Shown here: in pieces, positions 7,509-16,412 of the stretch
Layout: each line of letters starts with the position of its first letter
Position numbering within the stretch: the first letter of the stretch is position 1
Source of the DNA: Microvirga sp. KLBC 81
Lineage (GTDB): Bacteria; Pseudomonadota; Alphaproteobacteria; Rhizobiales; Beijerinckiaceae
Length of the DNA stretch: 53,610 nt
Assembly: GCF_003075415.1 (NCBI RefSeq)
Contig: NZ_QDAH01000041.1
Span: forward strand, 1 to 53,610
Direction of reading: 5' to 3'
Made by a program: the position numbers and the translations under genes
The notes under the pieces: generated by a model
Told to the model about the DNA's origin: nothing
Seen by the model: the letters and a program-made list of their open reading frames with translations, nothing else
The model's database searches: none

Positions 7509-8282
7509 ATGAAGCAGGTTAAGACCCGATTTCCGCACGAGCGACAGCAGCAGATCTACGATCTCCTCGCTGAGCGGAAGATGTTGGGAACTGCCGAGTT
7601 GGCCAAGCTGCTCAACATTTCACTGCCAACAGTCCGGCGTGATCTGGCAACAATGGTACAAGCGGGTCTTCTTGCGCGCACCCATGGTGGCGCCGTTGCC
7701 GTTGGGTCGAGTGGATCGATGTCCGAGCCGCTTTTTCTCGAGAAATTGCGGCTCCGCCAAAACCTGAAGCAGCGCGTCGGAGCTGCCGCCGCCGAACTTG
7801 TAGAGCTTAACAAGGTTATTGTTATCGACTCCGGCACAACAGGGCTGGCTTTGGCCAGAGCCCTCGCCGGGCGTCCCGTCACCATTGTTGCGCTGGATCT
7901 GAAGGTTGCGGAGGCCGCCGCCACTGGTCAGACCGAAGTGTTGATCCCAGGAGGGCGGGTGCGCAACGGCTACTACAGCCTGGTGGGCAGTTGGAGCAGC
8001 TCGCTCTTGAAGGACATCAGAGCCGACATCTTCTTCATGGCGGCCGATGCGATCGACGAGACCGGCGTGACCAACTCCACGTTGGACGAGGCCGATGTGA
8101 AGCGCGCTGCCATGGCACAGGCAAAACGCACGGTCCTGATCGCCGACCATAGCAAGATCGGCACCCGGAGCTTCGTTCACGTTTGTCCGCTGGACAGGAT
8201 CGACATGCTCGTCACAGACCGAGGCGCAAAAGCCGCGCTCCAACCCTATCATTCGCTATTTCGTGAAATCCGCCTTGTCTGA
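7509..8282 (+). CDS. DeoR/GlpR-family transcriptional regulator
   Basis: A 257-residue regulator of standard length. The N-terminal helix-turn-helix (about 10-60: ERQQQIYDLLAERKMLGTAELAKLLNISLPTVRRDL) is typical. The C-terminal sensor has the family sugar-phosphate pattern (VIDSGTTGLALARAL, near 105-118; later GVTNSTLDEADVKRAAM). AGGAGA before the ATG is a good ribosome binding site. It is the first gene of the catabolic operon and probably represses it until a phosphorylated intermediate binds. The likely ligand is the product of the FGGY kinase or DhaKL, which is inference. Confidence 0.92.
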   Translation: MKQVKTRFPHERQQQIYDLLAERKMLGTAELAKLLNISLPTVRRDLATMVQAGLLARTHGGAVAVGSSGSMSEPLFLEKLRLRQNLKQRVGAAAAELVELNKVIVIDSGTTGLALARALAGRPVTIVALDLKVAEAAATGQTEVLIPGGRVRNGYYSLVGSWSSSLLKDIRADIFFMAADAIDETGVTNSTLDEADVKRAAMAQAKRTVLIADHSKIGTRSFVHVCPLDRIDMLVTDRGAKAALQPYHSLFREIRLV

Positions 8283-8312
8283 AGGCAGCATATACTTTGA
8301 GGAGAGACGATC

Positions 8313-9122
8313 TTGAGTAATTTCAAAAAATTGTTCGGCGACACTAAGCCGGTAATCGCCATGGTTCACCTGAATGCGCTGCCCGGCTCCCCGCTTTATG
8401 ACCAAGAGGGCGGCGTCGAGGCGATCGTCGAGGCGGCCCGCAAGGATCTGAAAGCCCTTCAGGACGCCGATGTCGACGCCGTCATGTTCGGCAATGAGAA
8501 CGATCGCCCCTATGAGCTCAAGGTTGATACGGCCTCCACCGCCACAATGGCCTACGTCATCGGATGCCTGCGTTCAGAGATCGAAAAACCCTTCGGCGTT
8601 AACGTTCTATGGGATCCCATGAGTTCGGTTGCATTGGCAGCCGCCGTCGGAGCCTCATTCCTGCGTGAGATCCTGACGGGCACCTACGCGTCCGACATGG
8701 GACCTTGGACGCCAAATGCCGGCGAAGCGATGCGCTATCGCAACCGGCTGGGACGGCCGGACATCGCCATGCTCAATAACGTCAGTGCGGAATTCGCCTA
8801 TTCGCTTGATCGGCGCGAGCTGTCGGAGCGAGCCCGCTCGGCTGTGTTCTCAAGCATCCCGGACGCGGTTCTCGTATCGGGCGCCATCACGGGAGAAGCC
8901 GCGAACATATCAGATCTTGAGGCGGTAAAACGCGTTCTGCCGACCACACCCGTCCTAGCCAATACCGGAGTCAAGCATGAGACGGTCGCTGACGTCCTCA
9001 AGGTCGCTGACGGCTGCATCGTCGGCTCATCGTTCAAGGTCGATGGACATACCTGGAATCCTGTAGACCCGGCGCGCGCAGCCGAATTCATGCAGATCGC
9101 CAAGCGCGTACGGAAAGCCTAG
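8313..9122 (+). CDS. BtpA/SgcQ family protein
   Basis: A 269-residue protein with the family opening (KPVIAMVHLNALPGSPLY) and later blocks (PFGVNVLWDPMSSVALAAAVGA, TPVLANTGVKHETV, ADGCIVGSSFKVDG). The start is TTG at 8313, preceded by GGAG at 8301-8304. The family is named after cyanobacterial BtpA, needed for photosystem I stability, and includes E. coli SgcQ from an uncharacterised sugar operon. A TIM-barrel-like fold is likely, and the C-terminal GSSFK stretch could bind phosphate. In this operon an enzyme acting on a phosphorylated sugar makes more sense than a photosystem role. The reaction is unknown. Confidence 0.85.
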   Translation: MSNFKKLFGDTKPVIAMVHLNALPGSPLYDQEGGVEAIVEAARKDLKALQDADVDAVMFGNENDRPYELKVDTASTATMAYVIGCLRSEIEKPFGVNVLWDPMSSVALAAAVGASFLREILTGTYASDMGPWTPNAGEAMRYRNRLGRPDIAMLNNVSAEFAYSLDRRELSERARSAVFSSIPDAVLVSGAITGEAANISDLEAVKRVLPTTPVLANTGVKHETVADVLKVADGCIVGSSFKVDGHTWNPVDPARAAEFMQIAKRVRKA

Positions 9123-9150
9123 TCCATCCGAAGTCCGAAGGGAGAACACG

Positions 9151-10131
9151 ATGACACCGCGCGAGGACACGACACGATCCTATCTTATCGGATTGGGTAG
9201 CCTGACAGTCGCGGTGTTCGTGATGCTCAGCATTGCTACACCGAATTTCCTCACATTCGGCAATTTGAACTCTATGGGTTTTCAGTTTCCGGAGTTCGGG
9301 CTGCTGGCCCTTGCGGTGCTGCCTACCATGATCTCGGGAGGCATTGACCTCTCGGTCGTCGCCATTGCCAATCTGGCAGCGATCATTGCTGCTGTTGTCA
9401 TGAAATCAGGTGGCGACTGGGGATGGCTCGCTGTTCCGGCTGCATTGGTCGTCGGAGTCGCGTGTGGGGCACTTAACGGCTTCCTGGTTGCCGTGCTGCG
9501 GCTGCCGCCGATCCTGGCAACTCTCGGAACCCTTCAGCTGTTCTCCGGGATTGGCATCGTCATCACGCGCGGCCCCGCAATTACAGGGTTGCCATCATGG
9601 TATCCGGAGCTCGGCATTGTATCGGTCTTCGGCATCATTCCCCTCCCCCTCATCGTATTCGCCTTGGTGGCGCTCCTCCTCGGAACTTGGCTCAGGGCAA
9701 CACCCACGGGCGTTCGCCTCAGGCTTTACGGCAGCAACCCGGTTGCAGCTCGCTTCGCCGGCATCCGCGAGTCCTCGCTGATCTTCAGTATCTATTCCGC
9801 GTCCGGAATCATTGCGGCGCTTGCGGGCCTCGTGGTGCTGGCGCGGGTGAATTCCGCCAATGCTGATTACGGTGCGTCGTATCTCCTGCTCGTCATTCTG
9901 ATTAACATCCTGGCCGGCGTCAGCCCATTCGGGGGATTTGGAACGGTCACGGGCGTGGTCCTGGCCGTCGTCCTCCTTCAGCTTGTTTCCAGTGGCCTCA
10001 ACTTTCTCGCATTCAGTGCCTTCGCGCGCGATCTCTTCTTCGGTGGAGTGCTCGTTATCGTGATGTCCGTGCGAGTGCTCGCGGAGAGAGGCCGGTTCTC
10101 ACTGCTTTTCAGAAAGGCCAAGACAATATGA
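9151..10131 (+). CDS. RbsC-family sugar ABC transporter permease (first)
   Basis: A 326-residue inner-membrane protein with about 9-10 hydrophobic helices and the BPD_transp_2 signature (GGIDLSVVAIANLAA, RLPPILATLGTLQLFSGIGI, NPVAARFAGI). It should form the channel together with the second permease of the operon (15365-16384) and be driven by the double ATPase between them. GGGAG before the ATG fits the start. The stop overlaps the ATG of the M42 gene (ATGA), suggesting translational coupling. It is unusual that this permease sits five genes away from the rest of the transporter. Confidence 0.9.
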   Translation: MTPREDTTRSYLIGLGSLTVAVFVMLSIATPNFLTFGNLNSMGFQFPEFGLLALAVLPTMISGGIDLSVVAIANLAAIIAAVVMKSGGDWGWLAVPAALVVGVACGALNGFLVAVLRLPPILATLGTLQLFSGIGIVITRGPAITGLPSWYPELGIVSVFGIIPLPLIVFALVALLLGTWLRATPTGVRLRLYGSNPVAARFAGIRESSLIFSIYSASGIIAALAGLVVLARVNSANADYGASYLLLVILINILAGVSPFGGFGTVTGVVLAVVLLQLVSSGLNFLAFSAFARDLFFGGVLVIVMSVRVLAERGRFSLLFRKAKTI

Positions 10132-11228
10132 AAGATCGCCTTCGATCCATTCTCGAGGAGCTGATGCTGATCCCTGGCCTGTCCGGTCACGAGGACCGAG
10201 TGCGCCGGGTGTTGTCAAAGCGTCTCGGCGAAATCGGGATCTCATCCCGTTCGGACAGGCTCGGCAACCTCATAGCCACCCTGGAGGGCGATCGCGGCGC
10301 ACCCTCGGTGATGCTGTTCGCCCATACGGATCAGCTCGGCTTCGTGGTACGAAAGATCGAAAGCAACGGACTGGTCCGGATCGAGCGCCTCGGTGGGATC
10401 CCGGAAAAAGCTCTGCCGTCCCTGCCGGTCTTGTTCTGTGTTGGTGAGGGTCGAGACGTGAGGGGCATCTTCGCCAACAAGAGCCACCACGCGACTCCGG
10501 CCGAGGAGAAGTACAAGGTCGTCCCCTACGCCGATCTCTACATCGATGTCGGCTGCGACACCGCTGAGGAGGTCCGGGCGCTCGGAATCGATATTGGTAC
10601 CCCTGTCGTCTATGAGCCTCGCGTCCTGCACCTCAACGAGAACCGAATGGCCGGAACCTCGGTGGACGATCGGGCGGGTTGCGCAGCCGTGTTCGAAACC
10701 GCCAGGGCTCTCAAGGGCATCGGATCTCGTCCGACCATTCACTTCGTTTTTGCAGTGCTCGAGGAATTTAACCTTCGCGGCGCTATGGTGGCTGCCCAAG
10801 CGCTGCGCCCGGATATAGCAATCCAACTCGACCTCGCGCTGACGAGCGACACGCCTGACATGGCTCACCGCGGAGAGGTGCGGCTCGGCGGCGGCCCGGC
10901 GATAAGCCTCTACAGTTTTCACGGACGCGGCACGCTGAACGGCACCATTCCGCATCCGGCACTGACTGAGCTCTTCGAAAAGACTGCTGCCGCAGAGAGA
11001 ATTCCGCTTCAACGCACGGCCCACACTGGCGCTCTGACGGACTCGTCCTATGTCCAGCTTGTTGGTGAAGGCGTTGCATGCATCGATTTGTGTTTCCCGA
11101 GCCGTTACACGCACACCTCCCTCGAAGTTTGTGATCTCAGAGATCTTGAAAGTCTCGTCCACCTGCTCGTCGCGGCCATTCGAACGATCGGCCCCGATTA
11201 CAGCCTTGATAGGGACAAATACACCTGA
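10128..11228 (+). CDS. M42-family metallopeptidase-like protein (SgcX/FrvX-like)
   Basis: A 366-residue protein with the M42 metal ligands in order: H66 and D68 in FAHTDQLGF, D180/D181 in TSVDDRAGC, E212/E213 in VLEEFNLRGA, D235 in IQLDLAL, and H329 in SRYTHTSLEV. M42 enzymes are dinuclear aminopeptidases or deacylases that form large cytoplasmic shells. Relatives recur in sugar operons (E. coli sgcX, frvX and ypdE), where their role is unclear. Here it lies between a permease and a kinase, overlapping both neighbours by a few bases. It could remove an acyl or aminoacyl group from the imported compound. AHTDQ replaces the more usual AHxDE. Confidence 0.85.
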   Translation: MKDRLRSILEELMLIPGLSGHEDRVRRVLSKRLGEIGISSRSDRLGNLIATLEGDRGAPSVMLFAHTDQLGFVVRKIESNGLVRIERLGGIPEKALPSLPVLFCVGEGRDVRGIFANKSHHATPAEEKYKVVPYADLYIDVGCDTAEEVRALGIDIGTPVVYEPRVLHLNENRMAGTSVDDRAGCAAVFETARALKGIGSRPTIHFVFAVLEEFNLRGAMVAAQALRPDIAIQLDLALTSDTPDMAHRGEVRLGGGPAISLYSFHGRGTLNGTIPHPALTELFEKTAAAERIPLQRTAHTGALTDSSYVQLVGEGVACIDLCFPSRYTHTSLEVCDLRDLESLVHLLVAAIRTIGPDYSLDRDKYT

Positions 11229-12724
11229 TGCGGTACTATCTTGGCATCGATATTGGGACCTACGAGTCCAAAGGCGCCCTCGTTGACAGCGATGGGCAGA
11301 TCGTAGCGACAGCGAGTCAATCACATCGCATGCAAGTGCCCCGGCCGGGCTGGGCGGAACATGATGCCGATAGGGACTGGTGGGGAGATTTCGTGACGAT
11401 CTCCCGCTCGCTCCTCAGCCAGAGCCGTGTCGACCCCGCGCATATTCGCGCTATTGGCCCGAGCGGCATCGGCCCTTGCATGCTCCCGGTCGATGAAGCC
11501 GGAACACCGCTGATGAACGCGGTTCTCTACGGTGTCGATACCCGCGCCGTACAGGAAATCGAAGAACTCACCAAGACAATCGGGATCGAGCGTCTTCTGT
11601 CGGAGTGCGGGAACTCGCTGACGTCGCAGTCGGTCGGCCCGAAGATCCTGTGGCTGAAGCGGAACAGGCCTGAACTGTTCGCACGCACACACAAGATTCT
11701 GAACTCGTCATCGTTCCTTGTTCATAAGCTCACCGGCCGTTTCACGACCGATCACTATACCGCCTGCGGATCGACCCCTCTCTACTCGGCCGAGCGGTTG
11801 ACGTGGGATGATTCCTACGCCGACCTGATTACCGGCCCGGAACGGTTGCCTGATCTTCTATGGACGACGGACGTTGCGGGAACTGTTACTCCCGCCGCAG
11901 CAGAGGCCACCGGCCTCGCGGCAGGCACGCCGGTCATCACCGGCACTGTGGATGCGGCGGCCGAAGCCGTCAGCGTCGGCGTTCTCGGCCCCGGCGAGAT
12001 GATGATTATGTATGGCTCGACCATCTTCATCATCATGCTCACGGCCGAGCGGGTACGAGATCCTCGTCTTTGGTATTCGCCGTGGCTGTTCGAAGGTCAG
12101 CATGCCTGCATGTCGGGCCTCGCGACCAGCGGGACATTGACCCATTGGTTCCGTGAACGCTTTGCTGGTGAGCTCGATCCTGCCTCCGCGGTGGAGACCC
12201 TGGCCCGGGAGGCCGCACAATCACCGGCCGGATCTCATGGACTGATCGTTCTGCCGTATTTTTCGGGCGAGCGCACACCAATTCACGACCCACACGCCAA
12301 GGGGGTGATCTTCGGTCTCGATCTCACTCACAGTCGGGCGGATATCTATCGTGCCTTCCTTGAGGGCATTGCCTACGGCGTCAATCATATCGTCGAGACT
12401 TATGCCGAGGCAGGACAAAAGCCCACTGCGATTGAGGCCGTCGGTGGCGGCACCAAGAACCAGGTCTGGTCGCAAGCCGTGTCGGACATCACGGGCGATG
12501 AACAAACAATTCGCTCGCGCACCATCGGTGCCTCCTACGGCAATGCCTTTCTGGCCGCGGTCGCCATCGGCGACGTCCAGCGCGAGGACATTCGTCGATG
12601 GAACCCGGTCGAAAGGACGATCGAGCCGGATCGATCACTTGCGTCCGTCTATTCCCGTCAGTTCAACATCTACAAACGCCTTTACGCTCAGACGAAAGAT
12701 CTCATGGCCGAGATTTCCGGCTGA
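11228..12724 (+). CDS. FGGY-family carbohydrate kinase
   Basis: A 498-residue kinase of standard FGGY length. The N-terminal ATP-fold start is YYLGIDIGTYESKGALVD, and PGWAEHDADRDWW is typical of xylulokinase-like members. The likely catalytic base is D242 in GTVDAAAEA. The second domain carries LPYFSGERTPIHDP and EAVGGGTKNQVWSQAVSDI. It phosphorylates a sugar or polyol imported by the operon's transporter. The ATG overlaps the stop of the M42 gene, which suggests a tightly linked dose. The exact sugar cannot be read from sequence. A pentose, pentitol or tetrose is plausible, and LsrK-like use of autoinducer-2 is less likely because LsrF/LsrG are absent. Confidence 0.88.
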   Translation: MRYYLGIDIGTYESKGALVDSDGQIVATASQSHRMQVPRPGWAEHDADRDWWGDFVTISRSLLSQSRVDPAHIRAIGPSGIGPCMLPVDEAGTPLMNAVLYGVDTRAVQEIEELTKTIGIERLLSECGNSLTSQSVGPKILWLKRNRPELFARTHKILNSSSFLVHKLTGRFTTDHYTACGSTPLYSAERLTWDDSYADLITGPERLPDLLWTTDVAGTVTPAAAEATGLAAGTPVITGTVDAAAEAVSVGVLGPGEMMIMYGSTIFIIMLTAERVRDPRLWYSPWLFEGQHACMSGLATSGTLTHWFRERFAGELDPASAVETLAREAAQSPAGSHGLIVLPYFSGERTPIHDPHAKGVIFGLDLTHSRADIYRAFLEGIAYGVNHIVETYAEAGQKPTAIEAVGGGTKNQVWSQAVSDITGDEQTIRSRTIGASYGNAFLAAVAIGDVQREDIRRWNPVERTIEPDRSLASVYSRQFNIYKRLYAQTKDLMAEISG

Positions 12725-12793
12725 GCGTGGTCCGGCATCCGTCAGTCCGCAAACCAGTCGGGCGGGAGCCATCATAATGAGGGAGAAGGGAAG

Positions 12794-13792
12794 ATGAGTT
12801 CGGTTGTCAAGAAGACTGCCTTGAGTGTCGCGCTTGGCGCGGCAATCATCGGCGGCACCATCATTGGCACGAATGCACAAGGCGCTAAGCACACCATCGT
12901 TACAGTGGTGAAGCTCTCAGGCATCGCATGGTTCAATCGGATGGAAGAGGGCGTAAAGCAGTTCGCCCAGGAAACCGGCCACAACGCGACGCAGGTTGGA
13001 CCAGCGACGGCCGATGCCGCCCTGCAGGTGCAGATGATCGAGGATCTCATCGCCCGCGGCGTGAATGCCGTCACGGTCGTACCGAACTCACCCGAGGCCC
13101 TGGAACCGGTTCTGCAGAAGGCCCTGTCGCGAAACATTGTGGTCGTCGGCCACGAGGCATCGAGCCTGAAAAATGTCACCTATGATGTCGAAGCGTTCAA
13201 CAACGCGGCGTATGGCGAGCATCTCATGGAAGCCCTGGCCAAGGGCATGGGTGGCAAGGGCGAATATGCCGTGTTCGTTGGTCACCTGACAGCCAAGACC
13301 CACAATGAATGGGTCGATGCAGCCGTCGCGCTCCAAAAGTCCAAATACCCGGACATGAAGCTCGTCACCACGAAGATCGAGAGCAACGAGAACCAGCAAA
13401 CCGCATACCAGAAGACGAAGGAACTGCTGCGCACCTATCCCAACCTCAAGGGCATTCAGGGCAGCGCCGGCGAGGATGTCGTCGGTGCGGCCCTCGCGGT
13501 TGAGGAAGCAGGCCTGACCGGCAAGGTCACGATCGTGGGCACCAGCCTCGTATCGGTCTCCGGCCCGTATCTGGAGAGCGGAGAAATCAGCATGATCTCG
13601 TTCTGGGATCCGGCCAAGGCCGGCATCGTGATGAACAAGGTCGCGGCCATGGCTCTTGAAGGCAAGAAAGTCGAGGATGGCATGGACCTCGGTGTAGAAG
13701 GCTACAACAAGGTCAAGCTGGACGGTAAGGTGATCTACGGCCAGGCCTGGGTGGACGTCACCAAGGATAACATGAAGGACTACAAATTCTAA
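12794..13792 (+). CDS. Periplasmic sugar-binding protein (RbsB/LsrB type)
   Basis: A 332-residue type I periplasmic binding protein. The signal peptide spans about 1-28 (probable cleavage after TNAQ). The mature part begins with an RbsB-like strand (HTIVTVVKLSGIAWFNRMEEGVK) and has the inter-lobe pattern IQGSAGEDVVGAALAVEEAG. GGGAGAAGGGA precedes the ATG. It delivers the substrate to the two permeases and the double ATPase. It resembles proteins often auto-annotated as autoinducer-2 or rhamnose binding; that label says little about the true ligand. A stem-loop follows the stop and may raise its level over the ATPase. Confidence 0.9.
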   Translation: MSSVVKKTALSVALGAAIIGGTIIGTNAQGAKHTIVTVVKLSGIAWFNRMEEGVKQFAQETGHNATQVGPATADAALQVQMIEDLIARGVNAVTVVPNSPEALEPVLQKALSRNIVVVGHEASSLKNVTYDVEAFNNAAYGEHLMEALAKGMGGKGEYAVFVGHLTAKTHNEWVDAAVALQKSKYPDMKLVTTKIESNENQQTAYQKTKELLRTYPNLKGIQGSAGEDVVGAALAVEEAGLTGKVTIVGTSLVSVSGPYLESGEISMISFWDPAKAGIVMNKVAAMALEGKKVEDGMDLGVEGYNKVKLDGKVIYGQAWVDVTKDNMKDYKF

Positions 13793-13810
13793 AAGGCGGA
13801 TTTCTGCCCG

Positions 13811-13838
13811 CCGGGCACGGGTGCAATCCCGCGCCCGG
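13811..13838 (+). promoter_or_regulatory. Intercistronic stem-loop after the binding-protein gene
   Basis: CCGGGCACGGG (13811-13821) pairs with CCCGCGCCCGG (13828-13838), with one mismatch and a 6-nt loop. It sits between the binding protein and the ATPase and lacks a T run. Such hairpins commonly protect the upstream mRNA from 3' decay and let binding protein outnumber transporter, so this is more likely a stabiliser or partial terminator than an operon end. Confidence 0.5.
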
Positions 13839-13871
13839 CCCTTGATACGATGAGATTCGGAAAAGTTCTCG

Positions 13872-15368
13872 ATGCCCGGTTTGACTCTCGAGATGCGCAA
13901 TATCCGCAAGGCATATGGTCCCGTGCGGGTGCTGGAGGATGTCGGTCTGAGTCTGGTTCCAGGTGAGGTTCGATGCCTGGCAGGCGAGAACGGTTCCGGC
14001 AAGTCGACGCTGATCAAGATCCTGTCCGGCGTCGTGGAGGCCGATGCCGGCGAGGTTCGCATAGGGGGTAAACCGCTAGCGTCTCACCCCGATGCCGCCA
14101 TCGCAGCGGGACTCTCTGTCATCTACCAGGATTTCTCTCTTTTCCCGAACCTGACCGTAAGCGAGAACATCACCTTTCTCCGATCGGTTGCGTCGGGCGA
14201 AAGGCTCTTTCATCCTCTCGCCCGACGAAGGCTCGCGGGCGAGATCATCCGGCGCATGGGAGTCGATCTCGATCCGGATCAACCGGTGGAGTTCCTACCG
14301 GTCGCATCCAAGCAGCTTGTCGCCATTGCGCGCGCGCTCGCGAACGATGCCCGCGTGATTGTCATGGATGAGCCGACGACGGCCCTCACCCGCTCCGAGG
14401 TCGCAAGCCTCGTGCGCATTATCCGCGCACTGAAGCAAAGCGGCGTCGCCTTCATCTTTGTCAGTCACAAGATGGAGGAAGTTTTCGAAATCTGCGACAG
14501 TGTCACCGTCCTGCGGGACGGCCGTGTGGTGGCCGAAGGGCCTGCCTCCGAATTCGACCACGACAGGCTGGTGGAGGCAATGACGGGTCGTAACATTGAG
14601 AACCAGCGTCTGCACCGCAAGCCGGCACCTCCAGCTCCTGCGTTCCTATCCGTTCGAAACCTCGGGCGGCGAGGTGAGTATGCAGCCATCAATCTCGATC
14701 TGTTTCCAGGCGAGATCGTCTCCATCGTCGGTCTGCTTGGCTCAGGCCGCACGGAGCTCGCGCTGACCCTGGCCGGCGGCCTCACGCCGGATTCGGGAGA
14801 GATCGCAATTGAAGGCAAGCCGGTCCACTTCACAGCGATCCAAGATGCAATGAAGGCTGGCATTGCGTATCTTCCAGAGGACCGTTTGACCGAAGGATTG
14901 TTTCTCAGCCAGCCGATCCGCGAGAACATCGTGGTGGCAAGTCTGAACAAGGACGCGAAAGCCGGATGGTTGAGCCGGATCGGCATGACCAAACGCGCGC
15001 GCCATGCCGTCCAGAACCTGCGCATCAAGGCTCCCCGGGTCGAAGCCCCGGTGGCAACGCTCTCGGGTGGCAACCAGCAGCGCGTGGCGCTCGCTCGCTG
15101 GATGGAGAGAAATCCTCGCCTGCTGATCCTGAACGGCCCCACCGTTGGCGTGGATGTGGGATCGAAGCGCGAGATCCATGAGTTGCTTGTAGGGCTCAGT
15201 CGAGCCGGCATGGCCGTCCTTGTAGTCACCGATGACATCGGCGAGGCTATCACGCTTTCCGACCGGATCGCCGTCATGGTGCGCGGTTCGATCACCGCCA
15301 CCTTCGAGGGCGAGAGCGTCGATGAAGAAACCCTTTCTGCTGAAGTGATCCGCGAGGACGTCCGATGA
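13872..15368 (+). CDS. Double-domain sugar ABC transporter ATPase (RbsA type)
   Basis: A 498-residue protein with two fused ABC domains. Domain 1 has Walker A GENGSGKS (38-45), Walker B VIVMDEP (D166, E167) and H199, but a degenerate signature (LPVASKQ, 142-148). Domain 2 has a weak Walker A (GLLGSGRT, 287-294), an intact signature LSGGNQQ (397-403), and a Walker B in which the usual Asp-Glu is Asn-Gly (N421, G422 in LLILNGPT). One composite ATP site should therefore be complete and the other inactive. It powers import by the two permeases of the operon. Its stop overlaps the next ATG (ATGA). Confidence 0.92.
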   Translation: MPGLTLEMRNIRKAYGPVRVLEDVGLSLVPGEVRCLAGENGSGKSTLIKILSGVVEADAGEVRIGGKPLASHPDAAIAAGLSVIYQDFSLFPNLTVSENITFLRSVASGERLFHPLARRRLAGEIIRRMGVDLDPDQPVEFLPVASKQLVAIARALANDARVIVMDEPTTALTRSEVASLVRIIRALKQSGVAFIFVSHKMEEVFEICDSVTVLRDGRVVAEGPASEFDHDRLVEAMTGRNIENQRLHRKPAPPAPAFLSVRNLGRRGEYAAINLDLFPGEIVSIVGLLGSGRTELALTLAGGLTPDSGEIAIEGKPVHFTAIQDAMKAGIAYLPEDRLTEGLFLSQPIRENIVVASLNKDAKAGWLSRIGMTKRARHAVQNLRIKAPRVEAPVATLSGGNQQRVALARWMERNPRLLILNGPTVGVDVGSKREIHELLVGLSRAGMAVLVVTDDIGEAITLSDRIAVMVRGSITATFEGESVDEETLSAEVIREDVR

Positions 15369-16384
15369 CCTCTGGCCCAATGCGCGTGTTCTCATCCCCA
15401 CAAGGGGTGGTGACCATCACGGCGCTCGCCTTCGCCCTCATCCTTTCGCTCTCGAATCCAGCGTTCTTCTCCACGGCAACACTTGTGGATCTGGCTCGCA
15501 ACAGCCTCGTGACCGGGATCTTCGCTATCGGCGTGGTGATGGTTCTCGCGTCCGGCGGCATCGATGTGTCGTTTACGGCCATTGGCGCATTCGCCATGTA
15601 CGCGACGATCAAGCTCCTTACGGCCTATGGCATCAACATTCCGATCGTCGGCATTTTCGCCATCGGCGCGCTGATCGGCGCTGCTCTCGGCCTCATCAAC
15701 GGCCTCCTTATAGGGGGTCTCGGCCTGCCGACACTGATTGTGACACTCGGAACCCTCAGCCTGTTTCGCGGCGCGCTGCTGACTTTTCTCGGTACAGTCT
15801 ATATCACCACCGTACCACGGGAGATTATCTCGTTTTCGCGAACCGTCCTGGTGCGGGTGGAGAATGCCGCAGGCCAAATGGTGTCCCTGCCCTTCTCGTT
15901 TCTGGTTCTCGTCGGCGTGGCCGTCCTGGCGGCTGTCGTCATGAACGGCACCATGTTCGGTCGCAAGATCTACGCAATTGGTGGGTCCGAGGAGGCGGCC
16001 ACCCGCATCGGCATCAACGTGCCGCACGTGAAGGTGATGATTTATGTGATCAGCGGCGCGATCGCAGGTCTTGCAGGGATCACTCAGGTCACTCTCGCCC
16101 GCATGGCCAATCCCTTCGACCTTGTCGGCATGGAGCTCAACGTCATTGCCGCCGTCGTGCTGGGCGGCGCGCGGATCACGGGTGGGCACGGCACCATCAC
16201 CGGAACGCTCATGGGCGTGTTCGTTATTACGATGATCAACACATCGCTGCTGATGGCTGGTGTGCCATCCTATTGGCAGAAGGTCGTGATTGGCATTCTG
16301 ATCGTCCTGGGCACCGGACTGCCCATCGCAATTGACCGCTACGTGCGTCATCGTGAGCGCCTCGCGCGCCCACTGTCGGCGTAA
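15365..16384 (+). CDS. RbsC-family sugar ABC transporter permease (second)
   Basis: A 339-residue inner-membrane protein with about 10 helices and family motifs (ASGGIDVSFTAIGAFA, GLGLPTLIVTLGTLSLFRGAL, GGSEEAATRIGINV, ARITGGHGTITGTLMG). It overlaps the ATPase gene by 4 bp, so the two are probably coupled. With the permease at 9151-10131 it likely forms a heterodimeric channel. Homodimers are also possible, which would give two transporters that share one ATPase and binding protein. Confidence 0.9.
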   Translation: MTSGPMRVFSSPQGVVTITALAFALILSLSNPAFFSTATLVDLARNSLVTGIFAIGVVMVLASGGIDVSFTAIGAFAMYATIKLLTAYGINIPIVGIFAIGALIGAALGLINGLLIGGLGLPTLIVTLGTLSLFRGALLTFLGTVYITTVPREIISFSRTVLVRVENAAGQMVSLPFSFLVLVGVAVLAAVVMNGTMFGRKIYAIGGSEEAATRIGINVPHVKVMIYVISGAIAGLAGITQVTLARMANPFDLVGMELNVIAAVVLGGARITGGHGTITGTLMGVFVITMINTSLLMAGVPSYWQKVVIGILIVLGTGLPIAIDRYVRHRERLARPLSA

Positions 16385-16412
16385 GTGCAACCATTTCCAG
16401 GGGAGAAGACCG

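Noticed and set aside
11228..16384. Assignment of the sugar operon to autoinducer-2 (Lsr) uptake
   Set aside because: The binding protein and kinase resemble Lsr types in a general way, but LsrF and LsrG are absent, and DhaKL, M42 and BtpA do not belong to that pathway.
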